From an uncultured Selenomonas sp. (GTDB lineage Bacteria > Bacillota > Negativicutes > Selenomonadales > Selenomonadaceae): a DNA stretch of 64,000 nucleotides. The stretch is from positions 10,061-74,060 of the forward strand of contig CAKPXP010000009.1 of the NCBI GenBank assembly GCA_934202005.1. Direction: 5' to 3'. A program made the translations under genes and the position numbers. This document shows, one piece after another, positions 24,471 to 35,683 of this stretch; position 1 is the stretch's first letter, and each line of letters opens with the position of its first letter. The notes under the pieces are model-generated. The model ran no database searches. It saw only the letters and a program-made list of their open reading frames with translations, and had not been told where the DNA came from.

Positions 24471-25718
24471 ATGTCAGGCAATAAAGAAGTCATCACGGGC
24501 GGCGATTTCAAGCGCATGGTCATGGGCGCTTACAGTGAATTCCTGCTCGAATACGAAAGCATCAACGCACTCAAGGGCGGCGGCACGCTGCCCGGCACCC
24601 ATATCCTGCGCACGATGGGTGCCGCCGTGCAGCCTCTAGCGGATACGAAGGATGACGGCATTGGCGGGCTCTCGCGGCGCGTGGCGGCGGCGGCGATCTT
24701 CGGTGCGCGCGGCTCGTCGGGGGTCGTGCTCGCGCAGCTCTTCCGCGGCATCGGCAAGGGCCTCCTCGGCAAATACAACGCGACGAGCTCCGAGTTCGGC
24801 AAGGCGTTCCAGTACGGCATCCTCTACGCGCAGCGCGTGCTGCCGGACAGCCCGGAGCGGCCCATCATCACCGTCGCCAAGGCCGTGGCCAAGGGGGCCT
24901 ATCACGCCGTGCGCGCGAACGTTCCCATCACGGAGATCCTCGCGGCGGCCATCGACGCGGGCGAGGACGCGCTCATGCGCATCGGCAGGGAGGACGCGGG
25001 CGCGCGCATCATGTTCACGTTCCTGAACGGCTGCATGAAAGGCCTCGACGGCAACTTCGTTTCCCCGGGCATGAGCCTCTCGCTCGGCCTCGAGGCGAAA
25101 TCCGGCATGCCGGATCCGCGCGCGGACAAGGTCGCGCCCTACTGCCTGCAGTTCCGCGTGAAGAACGCCAACACCGACACGGACGCCCTGCGCCGTCAGC
25201 TCAAGGAGATCGCGACCTTTGTCCAGCTCACGCGCCAGCACGGCGGTGTCGCCATCCACCTGCACACCGACCACCCGGGCGCCGTCCTTGAGCAGGCCGT
25301 CGGCTGGGGCCCGCTCCGCGACATGCGCGTGACGAACATGAGCGAGACGCACGCGCTCACGCCCCAGGACGCCGTGATGCCTGTCGCGATCGTCGCCGTC
25401 GCAGACGGCGAGGAGGCGGCCAAGGCCTGGCAGCGCGCCGGCGCCTCCATCGTTGTCGCTGGCAGCAGCGACGCCTGCCCGTCCGTCTCCGAGCTCGTGA
25501 ACGCCGCGCACAGCGACTTCGCCGAGACCTACGTCCTCGTCGCCGCGAGCCGCGACTATCGCCTCGTCTTCGAGCAGGCGCGCCGCCTCCTCGGCAGCCG
25601 CGTCGAGCTCGTCCTCACCGAGAGCGAAGACCAGGCGGAAAAGGCTCTCGCCGCTTTCGATGCCCAGCAGAGCGCCAAGGAAAACGCCGCTCGCATGCAG
25701 GCGGCGGCAGACGCATAA
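24471..25718 (+). CDS. DAK2/FakA-like protein lacking the nucleotide-metal motif
   Basis: The 415-residue protein has the helical DhaL-like domain of fatty-acid kinase FakA (YloV) in its first 200 residues: FGARGSSGVVLAQLFRGIGKGL and TVAKAVAKGAYHA are clear matches to that family. A second domain with GGVAIHLHTDHPGAVLEQAVGWGPLRDMRVTNM corresponds to the middle region of FakA. The expected Asp-rich motif (DGDTGTNM in FakA) is replaced by NALKGGGTLPGTHILRTM, so two or three metal-binding aspartates are missing, and the protein is shorter than the usual 550 residues. It may be a non-catalytic paralogue. An in-frame ATG at 24459 is an alternative start. It is divergent from the actin-fold gene. 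Confidence 0.75.
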   Translation: MSGNKEVITGGDFKRMVMGAYSEFLLEYESINALKGGGTLPGTHILRTMGAAVQPLADTKDDGIGGLSRRVAAAAIFGARGSSGVVLAQLFRGIGKGLLGKYNATSSEFGKAFQYGILYAQRVLPDSPERPIITVAKAVAKGAYHAVRANVPITEILAAAIDAGEDALMRIGREDAGARIMFTFLNGCMKGLDGNFVSPGMSLSLGLEAKSGMPDPRADKVAPYCLQFRVKNANTDTDALRRQLKEIATFVQLTRQHGGVAIHLHTDHPGAVLEQAVGWGPLRDMRVTNMSETHALTPQDAVMPVAIVAVADGEEAAKAWQRAGASIVVAGSSDACPSVSELVNAAHSDFAETYVLVAASRDYRLVFEQARRLLGSRVELVLTESEDQAEKALAAFDAQQSAKENAARMQAAADA

Positions 25719-25756
25719 AGCCGCACGCAGGCCTGCGCCGGCAATATGGTAGCAAC

Positions 25757-25841
25757 AGTGCCTTGCCCATCCTTATAAAACGGCTGTTTTTATAGGAGGT
25801 GCTGAATGAATCAGCGCTTCCGTAAGGATGAGCAAGGTACT
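25757..25841. repeat. Long inverted repeat with internal hairpins
   Basis: The 19-base arms AGTGCCTTGCCCATCCTTA (25757-25775) and its mirror at 25823-25841 match at 17 positions. Between them are two smaller hairpins, TATAAAA/TTTTATA and GCTGA-ATGAA-TCAGC; the latter resembles the end of the palindromic repeat family. Confidence 0.65.
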
Positions 25842-25911
25842 TTTATGATGGGATTGTGTAGCTAGTGAACGGCTGGCGGAAAAATAATTTTGACTTTTTG
25901 ACATTTAAGCG

Positions 25912-25940
25912 TTGACTTTTTGTTTTATTCGGTGTATATT
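25912..25940 (+). promoter_or_regulatory. Vegetative promoter of the hrcA-grpE-dnaK-dnaJ operon
   Basis: TTGACT at 25912-25917, a 17-base spacer and TATATT at 25935-25940. Confidence 0.8.
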
Positions 25941-25956
25941 CTTATTAGATTCAAGG

Positions 25957-25983
25957 TTAGCACTCAGGCAAGGCGAGTGCTAA
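25957..25983 (+). promoter_or_regulatory. CIRCE operator
   Basis: TTAGCACTC, nine spacer bases, then GAGTGCTAA: a perfect match to the CIRCE consensus. It lies just after the -10 box and 33 bases before hrcA, the standard position for HrcA repression that is relieved by heat shock. Confidence 0.97.
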
Positions 25984-26015
25984 CAGAGAGAATCCGCTGA
26001 GGGGAGGGAGAGAGG

Positions 26016-27050
26016 ATGCAGGATTCGCTCGACGCGCGCAAGCAGCGGGTGCTCAAGGCCATCATCCGCGATTACGTAGAGTCCGCGGAGCCGGTCGGCT
26101 CTCGCACGCTCGCGCGGAAATATGACCTCGGCGTGAGTCCCGCGACCATCCGCAACGAGATGGCGGATCTCGAGATGCTCGGCTATCTCGAGCAGCTGCA
26201 CACCTCGTCGGGACGCATCCCCTCCTCGAAGGGCTACCGGTTCTACGTCGACGGGCTCATCCCGCCCGAGCCGGTCAGCGATGAGGAGAAGCGCCTCATC
26301 AACCGCTGGTACGAGAAGCGCGTGAAGCGCATCGAGGAGGTCTTCCAGGAGACGGCGCGCATCATCTCGCAGGTGACGCACAACGTTTCCCTCGTGCTCG
26401 CGCCGCAGCTCACGCAGGCGCAGTTCCGCTGCCTGCAGTTCCTGCCGCTCGACGATCGGCGCGTCATCACCGTCCTCATGACGGACGCGGGCTTCATCGA
26501 GAACAAGATCATGCGGATGCCGGACGGCGCGACGTTCGAGGACTTCCAGCGCATGGCGGCGGTCATCAACAAGAACCTCGCCGGACACACGCTCGCGACG
26601 ATCGAGCATCACTCGCTCGCAGAGATCAAGGATGAGATCCAGGACGAGCCGCTCTACGAGGCGGCGCTCTCCATCATCCACCGCGCGCTCGAGTCGAGCA
26701 AGGAGGAGCGACTCTACCTCGGCGGCACGACCGAGATGCTCGAGCAGCCGGAGTTCCACGATGTGGAAAAGGTAAAGGATACGCTGCTCGTGCTCGAGGA
26801 GGAGGAGCTCATGAAAGACCTCCTGCACGCCCACATGGGCGACGGGCTCGAGGTCACGATCGGGCAGGAGAACGAGGACAGCCATTTCAAGGACAGCAGC
26901 ATCATCACGGCGACGTACCATCTGAACGGCGAGCTCCTTGGCACCATCGCGGTGCTCGGCCCGACGCGCATGGAGTACGCGAAGGCGATGAGCCTGCTCG
27001 AGTACATGAATGCCAATTTGACCAATATCATCAAGCGCTTCGACTGGTAG
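26016..27050 (+). CDS. hrcA: Heat-inducible transcription repressor HrcA
   Basis: The 344-residue protein represses class I heat-shock genes by binding CIRCE. The N-terminal winged helix shows VLKAIIRDYVESAEPVGSRT and LGVSPATIRNEMADLEMLGYLEQ, followed by HTSSGRIPSSKGYRFYVD, all strongly conserved in HrcA. The C-terminal region ends with GTIAVLGPTRMEYAKAMSLLEYMN, also typical. Length is normal. A perfect CIRCE lies 33 bases upstream, so the operon is self-controlled; HrcA activity in other bacteria depends on the GroE chaperonin, whose genes are not in this window. grpE starts 23 bases later. Confidence 0.97.
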   Translation: MQDSLDARKQRVLKAIIRDYVESAEPVGSRTLARKYDLGVSPATIRNEMADLEMLGYLEQLHTSSGRIPSSKGYRFYVDGLIPPEPVSDEEKRLINRWYEKRVKRIEEVFQETARIISQVTHNVSLVLAPQLTQAQFRCLQFLPLDDRRVITVLMTDAGFIENKIMRMPDGATFEDFQRMAAVINKNLAGHTLATIEHHSLAEIKDEIQDEPLYEAALSIIHRALESSKEERLYLGGTTEMLEQPEFHDVEKVKDTLLVLEEEELMKDLLHAHMGDGLEVTIGQENEDSHFKDSSIITATYHLNGELLGTIAVLGPTRMEYAKAMSLLEYMNANLTNIIKRFDW

Positions 27051-27073
27051 CGAGGCGGAAAGAGGTGAATCCA

Positions 27074-27727
27074 TTGCCATCCTTTATGAAAGATGCAATG
27101 AGCAAGAAAGACGAACAGAAGATGAAGGAAATGCAGCAGGAAATCGACGAGGCGGAAGCCGAGGAGACCGCGGCAGACGAGGCTGAGGCGCCGGAGACGG
27201 CGGAGGCTTCGGAGTCTGACGCGGCTGAGGCCGATGCGGCAGCTGAGGCTGAGACACCTGATGAGGACGCCGCGGCGCTCAAGGCGCAGGTCGAGAGCCT
27301 CAAGGCGGCCCTTGAGGAAAAGGACAACCGCGTGAAGCGCCTGCAGGCTGATTTCGAGAATTTCCGCCGCCGCACGAGCAAGGAGCGTGAGGAACTCGCG
27401 AATGTCGTCACGCAGGATCTCCTGAAGAGCATGCTGCCGATCCTCGACAACTTCGACCGCGCGATGGCCGCCGAGCAGAAGGATAACGAGTCCTTCCAGA
27501 AGGGCGTGGAGATGATTTACACGCAGCTCAACGAGACGCTCAAGAACGCCGGCCTCGAGCTCATCGACACGGCGGGGCAGAAGTTCGACCCGAACTTCCA
27601 CCAGGCGGTCATGCGCGTAGAGAACCCCGACCTCGAGGACGACACGATCGCGCAGGAGCTCCAGAAGGGCTACATCGTCAAGGGCAGAGTCATCCGCCCG
27701 AGCATGGTGCAGGTCGTCAGCAATTGA
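27074..27727 (+). CDS. grpE: Nucleotide exchange factor GrpE
   Basis: The 217-residue protein releases ADP from DnaK. It has a long acidic coiled N-terminus (about 15-75, rich in Glu, Ala and Asp), a dimerising helix (about 75-115; ALKAQVESLKAALEEKDNRVKRLQADFENFRRRTSKE), and the C-terminal beta wing with DNFDRAMAAE, GVEMIYTQL, and KFDPNFHQAVMRVE ... VIRPSMVQV. TTG at 27074 is preferred as the start because AGAGGTGA lies six bases before it; an in-frame GTG at 27065 overlaps the ribosome site, and ATG at 27086 is another possibility. Confidence 0.93.
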   Translation: MPSFMKDAMSKKDEQKMKEMQQEIDEAEAEETAADEAEAPETAEASESDAAEADAAAEAETPDEDAAALKAQVESLKAALEEKDNRVKRLQADFENFRRRTSKEREELANVVTQDLLKSMLPILDNFDRAMAAEQKDNESFQKGVEMIYTQLNETLKNAGLELIDTAGQKFDPNFHQAVMRVENPDLEDDTIAQELQKGYIVKGRVIRPSMVQVVSN

Positions 27728-27776
27728 TTTGTTAGTAATGACTTTATGAAATAAAGAGAACCAGGGAGGAAGAACC

Positions 27777-29642
<1,866 letters not shown>

Positions 29643-29654
29643 GGTCTATCAGTA

Positions 29655-29706
29655 AGAGGTGGTTAGTGGTGCGCGCACGGGCGCGCTTGCCGCTAACCAC
29701 TTCTTC
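29655..29706 (+). terminator. Strong hairpin between dnaK and dnaJ
   Basis: AAGAGGTGGTTAG pairs with CTAACCACTTCTT, with a second inner stem GCGCGC/GCGCGC. No long T-run follows, so it may attenuate transcription or protect the dnaK message rather than fully terminate it. Confidence 0.6.
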
Positions 29707-29802
29707 ATATCAGAGCATGGGAAGTGCCCGGTCGGCGCTTCCCCAGAGACAATCTATGACGCTCGGACGCAGCGCATCCGGCACATGAAAACAAGGTGGT
29801 AG

Positions 29803-30978
<1,176 letters not shown>

Positions 30979-31001
30979 TCCTGCCACGTGTAGGCAGCAG
31001 C

Positions 31002-31038
31002 AAAAAGGTCTTTCGGCAACTGCCGAGAGACCTTTTTT
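31002..31038 (+). terminator. Terminator of the heat-shock operon
   Basis: AAAAGGTCT-TTCGGCA and TGCCGA-GAGACC pair around a short loop and are followed by TTTTTT. Confidence 0.85.
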
Positions 31039-31197
31039 GATGCGCTCAGGAAAGCTCCTCGCCGTTGGTGGCGATGGCTTTCTGATAATATTTCGCCAGT
31101 CGCCTTCGAACTGTTGGCGGCGAGGGAGCGCCTCGTGGAGATTCCTTGGGAAATTCCATCGGTGCATCGTATTTTTCTTACATCGGAGAAGATCCGT

Positions 31198-31380
31198 TTA
31201 GGAACCGCTGATTAAATGAGGTGCTCCGGATTTACGCGGATGCGCTATATCTCCCTAGGAGACAAACCAGAGGCGTAGCGGCAAAACGCTCCATCGCGTT
31301 TTGTACTGAGGATTGTCGAGGGCGGGAGGACAACGCAGACGCGTGAAGACGGAGTGCCGAATGAATCAGTGGTTCCTTTA
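31198..31380 (+). repeat. Palindromic MITE-like repeat, full copy 2
   Basis: About 183 bp from TTAGGAACC to GGTTCCTTTA, with terminal inverted repeats of about 45 bases. The central hairpin differs from copy 1: here it is AAAACGC-TCCATC-GCGTTTT, while the flanking phrases (CCTAGGAGACAAACC and GAGGATTGTCGAGGGCG) are shared. Confidence 0.8.
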
Positions 31381-31700
31381 ATTCCTGTGATCCGAATGGA
31401 AAATATTTTATGCTGACCCCGGAGGAGTAGGAGGATCCATATCTCGTCTTTCTTCGTTGCACTTATACGGCTTTGAACGATGCGCTTGATGCAAACGTTT
31501 ATACCAGTATCTTAGCGGCAGTGATAGGCGATATTAAGGAACCGCTGATTAATGCAAAGATTTTACCACTTACTCTTGAGTGGATGAGAACATACCTTCT
31601 CCTCAGGAGAAGGGGGACCGCGAAGCGGTGGAAGAGGTGCTGCACGGCGGGGGAATGTGCAGAAAAACCTAAATTCGAGGCAAAACACCGCTTTTTTCTG
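31381..31700 (+). pseudogene. Possible coding relic and small palindromes between repeat and IS element
   Basis: Between the repeat copy and a 5' fragment of another repeat end (31533-31553), one frame reads NGKYFMLTPEE, a TAG stop, then EDPYLVFLRCTYTALNDAL and NVYTSILAAVIGD. This looks like the remains of a protein gene that has lost both ends; I cannot name it. After it come the palindromes CCTTCTCCT-C-AGGAGAAGG and CCGC-GAA-GCGG (31589-31625), typical of dispersed intergenic repeats. No intact gene is present. Confidence 0.35.
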
Positions 31701-31817
31701 AAGTGGTAAACTAAAATCGTACACACAGGGGGTAGTTTTTAACGTTACCAAATAAGATATCATACAGAGGTAGATTGCTAGGACTACCCGAAATTGAGTA
31801 CGATTTGAAGGTTTACC

Positions 31818-32099
31818 ATGAAATATAATGATGGAGGATCGGATGGAAACGGTCGCAGGATATATGAGAATGAGCTGACGCGCTATGAGGCAGCCCGCAT
31901 GTACGGCATTAGCGCAGAAACAACGCGCAGCTACATGCGCGAGTACCGGGATGCACACAACCTACCACCAAGGTCAGTGCATACGCACCCGGCCAAGCCT
32001 TGTGGGAAGACGCCGGAATGCTGGGATGACTACAGGGATATGTCCAAGGAAGAACTGCTGTACGAACTGGCCAAATCCCAGATCGAGATTGCCCGCTAA
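31818..32099 (+). CDS. IS3-family OrfA (DNA-binding subunit)
   Basis: The 93-residue protein is the helix-turn-helix partner of an IS3-type transposase: ELTRYEAARMYGISAETTRSYMREYR is the recognition segment, and the C-terminal MSKEELLYELAKSQIEIAR resembles the leucine-rich tail preceding the frameshift site in IS3 elements. Its TAA stop overlaps a run of seven adenines (32097-32104). Confidence 0.75.
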   Translation: MKYNDGGSDGNGRRIYENELTRYEAARMYGISAETTRSYMREYRDAHNLPPRSVHTHPAKPCGKTPECWDDYRDMSKEELLYELAKSQIEIAR

Positions 32100-33069
32100 A
32101 AAAAGGGTACATGGTGAAGGGAAGTGGATCGAGCAAGACATACTTAGTGTTAGACAGCAGGACTACCAAGTAATCGCAGAGCTGTCCGGGAAATTCCTCG
32201 TACAGCTGCTATGCAGGGCGGCCGGAATCAAGCGGAGCAGCTTTTACAGCTGGCGCAAGGCCCGTTTATCCCCATCCGGCAAAGCAACACGCCTAGCCAG
32301 GAGCATCGCCCTGTTCAGTCAGTATCATCTGAAGTATCCATCGCATGGCTATCGCTGGCTGAATGCCAAAATCAAGCTGGATACCGGCATAGTGAACTCA
32401 GCTCCATATGCCCACAAATGCTGCCAGCTGGCTGGGATAAAGAGCCGGAGCCACCACTACCGCTACAAAAAGCCAGGTGAGCCGGAGCGCAAATACCCGA
32501 ACCTGCTGATGGCAGGCATGAGCATCACGGGACCGCTGCAATGCGTAGTCAGCGATATGACGGCATTCCGTGTAAAAGGCGTCTATTACGAGCTTACGCT
32601 TTACATGGATTTGTGGGACAACGAAATTATAGCGCATGCCCTGTCGTCGAAGCGTGGCGACTGCAATACATACCTGAGCGGGCTGCATGATGTATTGGAG
32701 CTCAAGAAAAAATGCCCGGACTGCCAGATGGTGCTGCACACCGACCAAGGCTCCGTATATGCATCCAAAGCCTTTAATGAGTTGCTGCCGCTGAGCGGCG
32801 TTACGCGCTCCATGTCCCGAGCAGGGACACCGACAGGCAACGCTGCAATGGAGTCGATAAACGGATGGATCAAGACGGAGTTATTCACAGATTTCCATGT
32901 GACCGGCAAGGGAGATGTCAGCCATGAGATAGATGACTATATCAAATTTTTTAACACTGAGCGTCCAGCCTATTCGCTAGGATATTTAACGCCGGTACAG
33001 TACCGCGAACAACATATATCCGATGCAAATACGAAGAAATCAGAAAAATTAGCTGTGTCAAAAAATTGA
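32098..33069 (+). CDS. IS3-family OrfB (DDE transposase), reached by +1 frame change
   Basis: About 323 residues from the A-run onward. The retroviral-integrase-type core carries the catalytic triad in VVSDMTAFRVKGVYYELTL (first Asp), VLHTDQGSVYASKAF (second Asp) and GTPTGNAAMESINGWIKTE (Glu), followed by the FNTERPAYSLGYLTPVQYRE tail. The N-terminal HTH_21-like region includes GIKRSSFYSWRKARL and YPSHGYRWLNAKI. The frame is +1 relative to OrfA, whereas IS3 elements normally use a -1 slip, and no good in-frame start codon lies near. The element may therefore be unable to make the fused OrfAB, or use an unusual mechanism. Confidence 0.75.
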   Translation, partial: KKRVHGEGKWIEQDILSVRQQDYQVIAELSGKFLVQLLCRAAGIKRSSFYSWRKARLSPSGKATRLARSIALFSQYHLKYPSHGYRWLNAKIKLDTGIVNSAPYAHKCCQLAGIKSRSHHYRYKKPGEPERKYPNLLMAGMSITGPLQCVVSDMTAFRVKGVYYELTLYMDLWDNEIIAHALSSKRGDCNTYLSGLHDVLELKKKCPDCQMVLHTDQGSVYASKAFNELLPLSGVTRSMSRAGTPTGNAAMESINGWIKTELFTDFHVTGKGDVSHEIDDYIKFFNTERPAYSLGYLTPVQYREQHISDANTKKSEKLAVSKN

Positions 33070-33177
33070 TGAAAGTGTACGAAATAGGTTGACCAGTGCA
33101 GATTACGCCTGATGAGGGAGCAGGAGGTTGTTTTTGAGGGCAAAAGGTAGTCTCCCTTGTTGCACAGACTTCATCGC

Positions 33178-33206
33178 TTGACGCACGAATTTTCGTAAGT
33201 TACGAT
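33178..33206 (+). promoter_or_regulatory. Promoter of cas3
   Basis: TTGACG at 33178-33183, a 17-base spacer and TACGAT at 33201-33206. The -10 overlaps the palindrome CGTAA-G-TTACG (33194-33204), a possible operator. Confidence 0.65.
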
Positions 33207-33287
33207 TTAGTAAATCACAGCTTACAACATCGCATCATGCTAAGATGGCGTGATGTGAGTCGCATCAATGGAGGAGGTTGTCAGGGC

Positions 33288-35498
33288 GTGGGGTATCTTG
33301 GTCATTATGATACGAAGACGAAGAAGCAGCAGAGGCTTAAGGAGCATCTGGAACATGTCGCGGGGCTTGCGGCCAGGTTCGCGGCGGTATTCGGTGCGGA
33401 GGAGCTCGGTACGCTTGCGGGGCGCTATCATGATCTCGGCAAGTATTCGGCGCAGTTCCAAGCCTATCTGCGCGGGGAGCGGAGCTCTGGCGGTGATCAT
33501 TCGACGGGAGGCGCGCAGGTGCTCTTTCACAGGAAGTCCCCGCTATTGCTTCTGGCGGCCTGGGCCATCGCCGGACATCATGGCGGTTTGCCAGATTTCG
33601 GCGGGGATTTTGATGACGCAGGGAGTGCGACGTTTTGCAGCCGCATGCGGAAGGAACTGCCTGATTTTTCCGCCTGGAAGGCGGAGGAGGAAGCGCCTGT
33701 GCCGCCGGATGCCGTGCCTTCTTTTCTGCAGCCGCTGGATATTTATCGAATGCAGTTTTTTACGCGGATGCTCTTTTCCTGTCTCGTCGATGCCGATTTC
33801 CTCGATACGGAGGAGTTCTATCAGTCCTGTCTGCCGGAGGCGGAGCGGACGGCAGGGGAGAGGCTGCGCCGCGGTTTTGATTCGCTGTCGGTGCTGAAGC
33901 AGCGGTTCGATGCGGCGGTCGAGGCACGGTTCTTCGATGAGCGCGACGAGCGCTATGGAGAGCCGATCAATGTACACCGGCGCGAGATCCTGCGCGTCTG
34001 CCTGCAGGAGGGGGAGGCGGGAGAGGAGCGCCTCTACCGCATGACCGTGCCGACGGGCGGCGGCAAGACGCTGGCTTCCCTCGGCTTTGCCCTGCACAGG
34101 GCCGCCCGGGCGGGCAGCGGAGTCCGGCGCATCATCTATGTCATCCCGTATACGAGCATCATCGAGCAGAATGCGCAGGTGTTCCAGAACATCCTCGGCA
34201 CGCAGAATGTGGTCGTTCATTATGCGAATGCCGCGTATGATGATGAAAATGAGGAGGGACGGCGACAGCGCCTGGCAACGGAGAACTGGGATGCGCCGCT
34301 CATCGTGACGACGAATGTGCAGTTCTTTTCCTCGCTCTATGCGAGCCGTACCTCAGCGTGCCGGAAGCTGCATAACATCGCGCACAGTCTCATCATCTTC
34401 GACGAGGCGCAGATGATCCCCTTGGGCTTTCTCAAGCCGTGCTTGGAGGCCGTGCGGACGCTGCTCGCGCAGTATGGCTGCACGGCGGTTCTCTGCACGG
34501 CTACGCAGCCGGCGCTGAGGCCGTTCCTCGGCTTGGAGATGAAAGAACTCTGCCCGCGCATCGAGGAGCAGTTCGCTTTCTTCTCACGCGTGACCTTTGA
34601 TGTGCGCCAGGAGCGGTGCGCGCCGGATGTCTTGGCCGAAGAGATCGCGCATAGGCCGCAGGCGCTGGTCGTCGTGAACAGCAAGCGGATGGCGCGTCAG
34701 CTCTACGAGGCGGTGCCGGAGCGGGAGGGCGTGTTCCATCTCTCGACGAATCTCTGTGCCGCGCATCGCACGCGCGTGCTTACTGAAATCCGCAGCCGCC
34801 TGCAGCAGGGGGAATCTTGCCGCGTGATTTCGACGAGCCTCATCGAGGCGGGCGTCGATGTTGACTTCCCACTGGTTTATCGCGAGCTTGCGGGCCTCGA
34901 CAGCATCCTCCAGGCGGCGGGACGCTGCAACCGCGAGGGAAAGCGGCCGAGAGAGAACAGTATCGTAACCGTTTTCCGTCTGGAAGGGAGCAAGATGCCG
35001 CCCCAGATGCGGCGGCAGGGAGAGGTCGCGGAAAGCATCTTCGGGCGCTACACGGCGCGCCTCTCCCATCCAGAGGCGGTCGAGGCGTATTTCCGGGAGT
35101 TCTATGATCTCTCGGGAGAAGAGCGATTGGACAAGGAGAAAATCCTCGAGCTCTGTCGGCGGAGGATGCCGCCGCTGAGGACCATCGACCGGAAATTCCA
35201 GTTGATCGATGATGCCTCTGTGCAGGTCTTGATTCCTTTCGATGAGGAAGCAGAAACGCTCTTGGCGCAGCTTCGGACGGAGCAGGGCGCGCAAAGCCGC
35301 ACGTTGCTGCGGCGCGTGGGCGTCTATACCGTGGGCGTGCGGCAGGGGCCTTTCCAGCGCCTGCTGGACGCAGGGGCGGTCGCTCCGCTCTGGGAAAGCA
35401 GCACCGCGCTCTATGTTCTCACTGATCTGAGCCTGTACGATGAGGCGGCGCTGGGGCTGCAGGCGGATGTCACCGTTGGTCAGGCCGTCGTCTTTTGA
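33288..35498 (+). CDS. cas3: CRISPR-associated helicase/nuclease Cas3 (type I-C)
   Basis: The 736-residue protein degrades target DNA after recruitment by Cascade. The N-terminal HD nuclease (about 1-205) shows LKEHLEHVAGLAARF, RYHDLGKYSAQFQAYLRG, DHSTGGAQ and IAGHHGGLPD with its metal-binding histidines and aspartates. The helicase follows: Walker A VPTGGGKTLASLGFAL, motif II FDEAQM, motif III CTATQPAL, and motifs V-VI STSLIEAGVDVDFPLVYREL and QAAGRCNREGKR. GTG at 33288 is taken as the start because GGAGGAGG lies ten bases upstream and the HD domain begins right after; the frame is open back to 33237. It is the first gene of the locus and is separated from cas5c by a strong hairpin. Confidence 0.93.
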   Translation: MGYLGHYDTKTKKQQRLKEHLEHVAGLAARFAAVFGAEELGTLAGRYHDLGKYSAQFQAYLRGERSSGGDHSTGGAQVLFHRKSPLLLLAAWAIAGHHGGLPDFGGDFDDAGSATFCSRMRKELPDFSAWKAEEEAPVPPDAVPSFLQPLDIYRMQFFTRMLFSCLVDADFLDTEEFYQSCLPEAERTAGERLRRGFDSLSVLKQRFDAAVEARFFDERDERYGEPINVHRREILRVCLQEGEAGEERLYRMTVPTGGGKTLASLGFALHRAARAGSGVRRIIYVIPYTSIIEQNAQVFQNILGTQNVVVHYANAAYDDENEEGRRQRLATENWDAPLIVTTNVQFFSSLYASRTSACRKLHNIAHSLIIFDEAQMIPLGFLKPCLEAVRTLLAQYGCTAVLCTATQPALRPFLGLEMKELCPRIEEQFAFFSRVTFDVRQERCAPDVLAEEIAHRPQALVVVNSKRMARQLYEAVPEREGVFHLSTNLCAAHRTRVLTEIRSRLQQGESCRVISTSLIEAGVDVDFPLVYRELAGLDSILQAAGRCNREGKRPRENSIVTVFRLEGSKMPPQMRRQGEVAESIFGRYTARLSHPEAVEAYFREFYDLSGEERLDKEKILELCRRRMPPLRTIDRKFQLIDDASVQVLIPFDEEAETLLAQLRTEQGAQSRTLLRRVGVYTVGVRQGPFQRLLDAGAVAPLWESSTALYVLTDLSLYDEAALGLQADVTVGQAVVF

Positions 35499-35557
35499 AA
35501 ATAGAACATCCGCCACGTTGCTGCTGAAGGAACCGCCGAATGTATTGGTGATTCCTC

Positions 35558-35603
35558 GCAAACGAAAAGGGCAGGGAACTTTATCCCTGCCCTTTTCGTT
35601 TGC
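35558..35603. terminator. Perfect 20-bp hairpin between cas3 and cas5c
   Basis: The left arm 35558-35577 and right arm 35584-35603 pair without mismatch around a 6-base loop; the arms contain AAAAGGGCAGGGA and TCCCTGCCCTTTT. The T-run lies inside the right arm. It probably ends the cas3 transcript, so the remaining cas genes use their own promoter. Confidence 0.75.
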
Positions 35604-35683
35604 GAAAAAAATATAAGTATTTCTATCCGCGCATCATGTATCCCACGATGCGACAAAAAAATTATAGCAGGAGGGAATGAGAA

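Larger units (their letters stand above)
25719..26015. other. Intergenic region: long inverted repeat, then hrcA promoter and CIRCE
   Basis: The first part holds an imperfect long inverted repeat (25757-25841) that probably ends the DAK2 transcript; the second part holds the heat-shock promoter and CIRCE operator. Confidence 0.7.
31704..33095 (+). mobile_element. IS3-family insertion sequence, about 1.39 kb
   Basis: The ends are 21-base imperfect inverted repeats: the left begins TGGTAAACTAAAATCGTACA and the right, read inward on the other strand, begins TGGTCAACCTATTTCGTACA. They enclose an orfA/orfB pair of IS3 type. I see no clear target-site duplication. It sits between the heat-shock operon and the cas3 gene. 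Confidence 0.85.

Noticed and set aside
31473..31709. A 78-residue gene between the repeat copy and the IS element
   Set aside because: Its frame runs through a repeat-family end and palindromes, and has no ribosome site. The protein-like part continues upstream past a stop, so it is treated as a relic.
31701..33100. Target-site duplication of the IS3 element
   Set aside because: The bases flanking the inverted ends (AAG on the left, GTG on the right) do not match, so no duplication is claimed.
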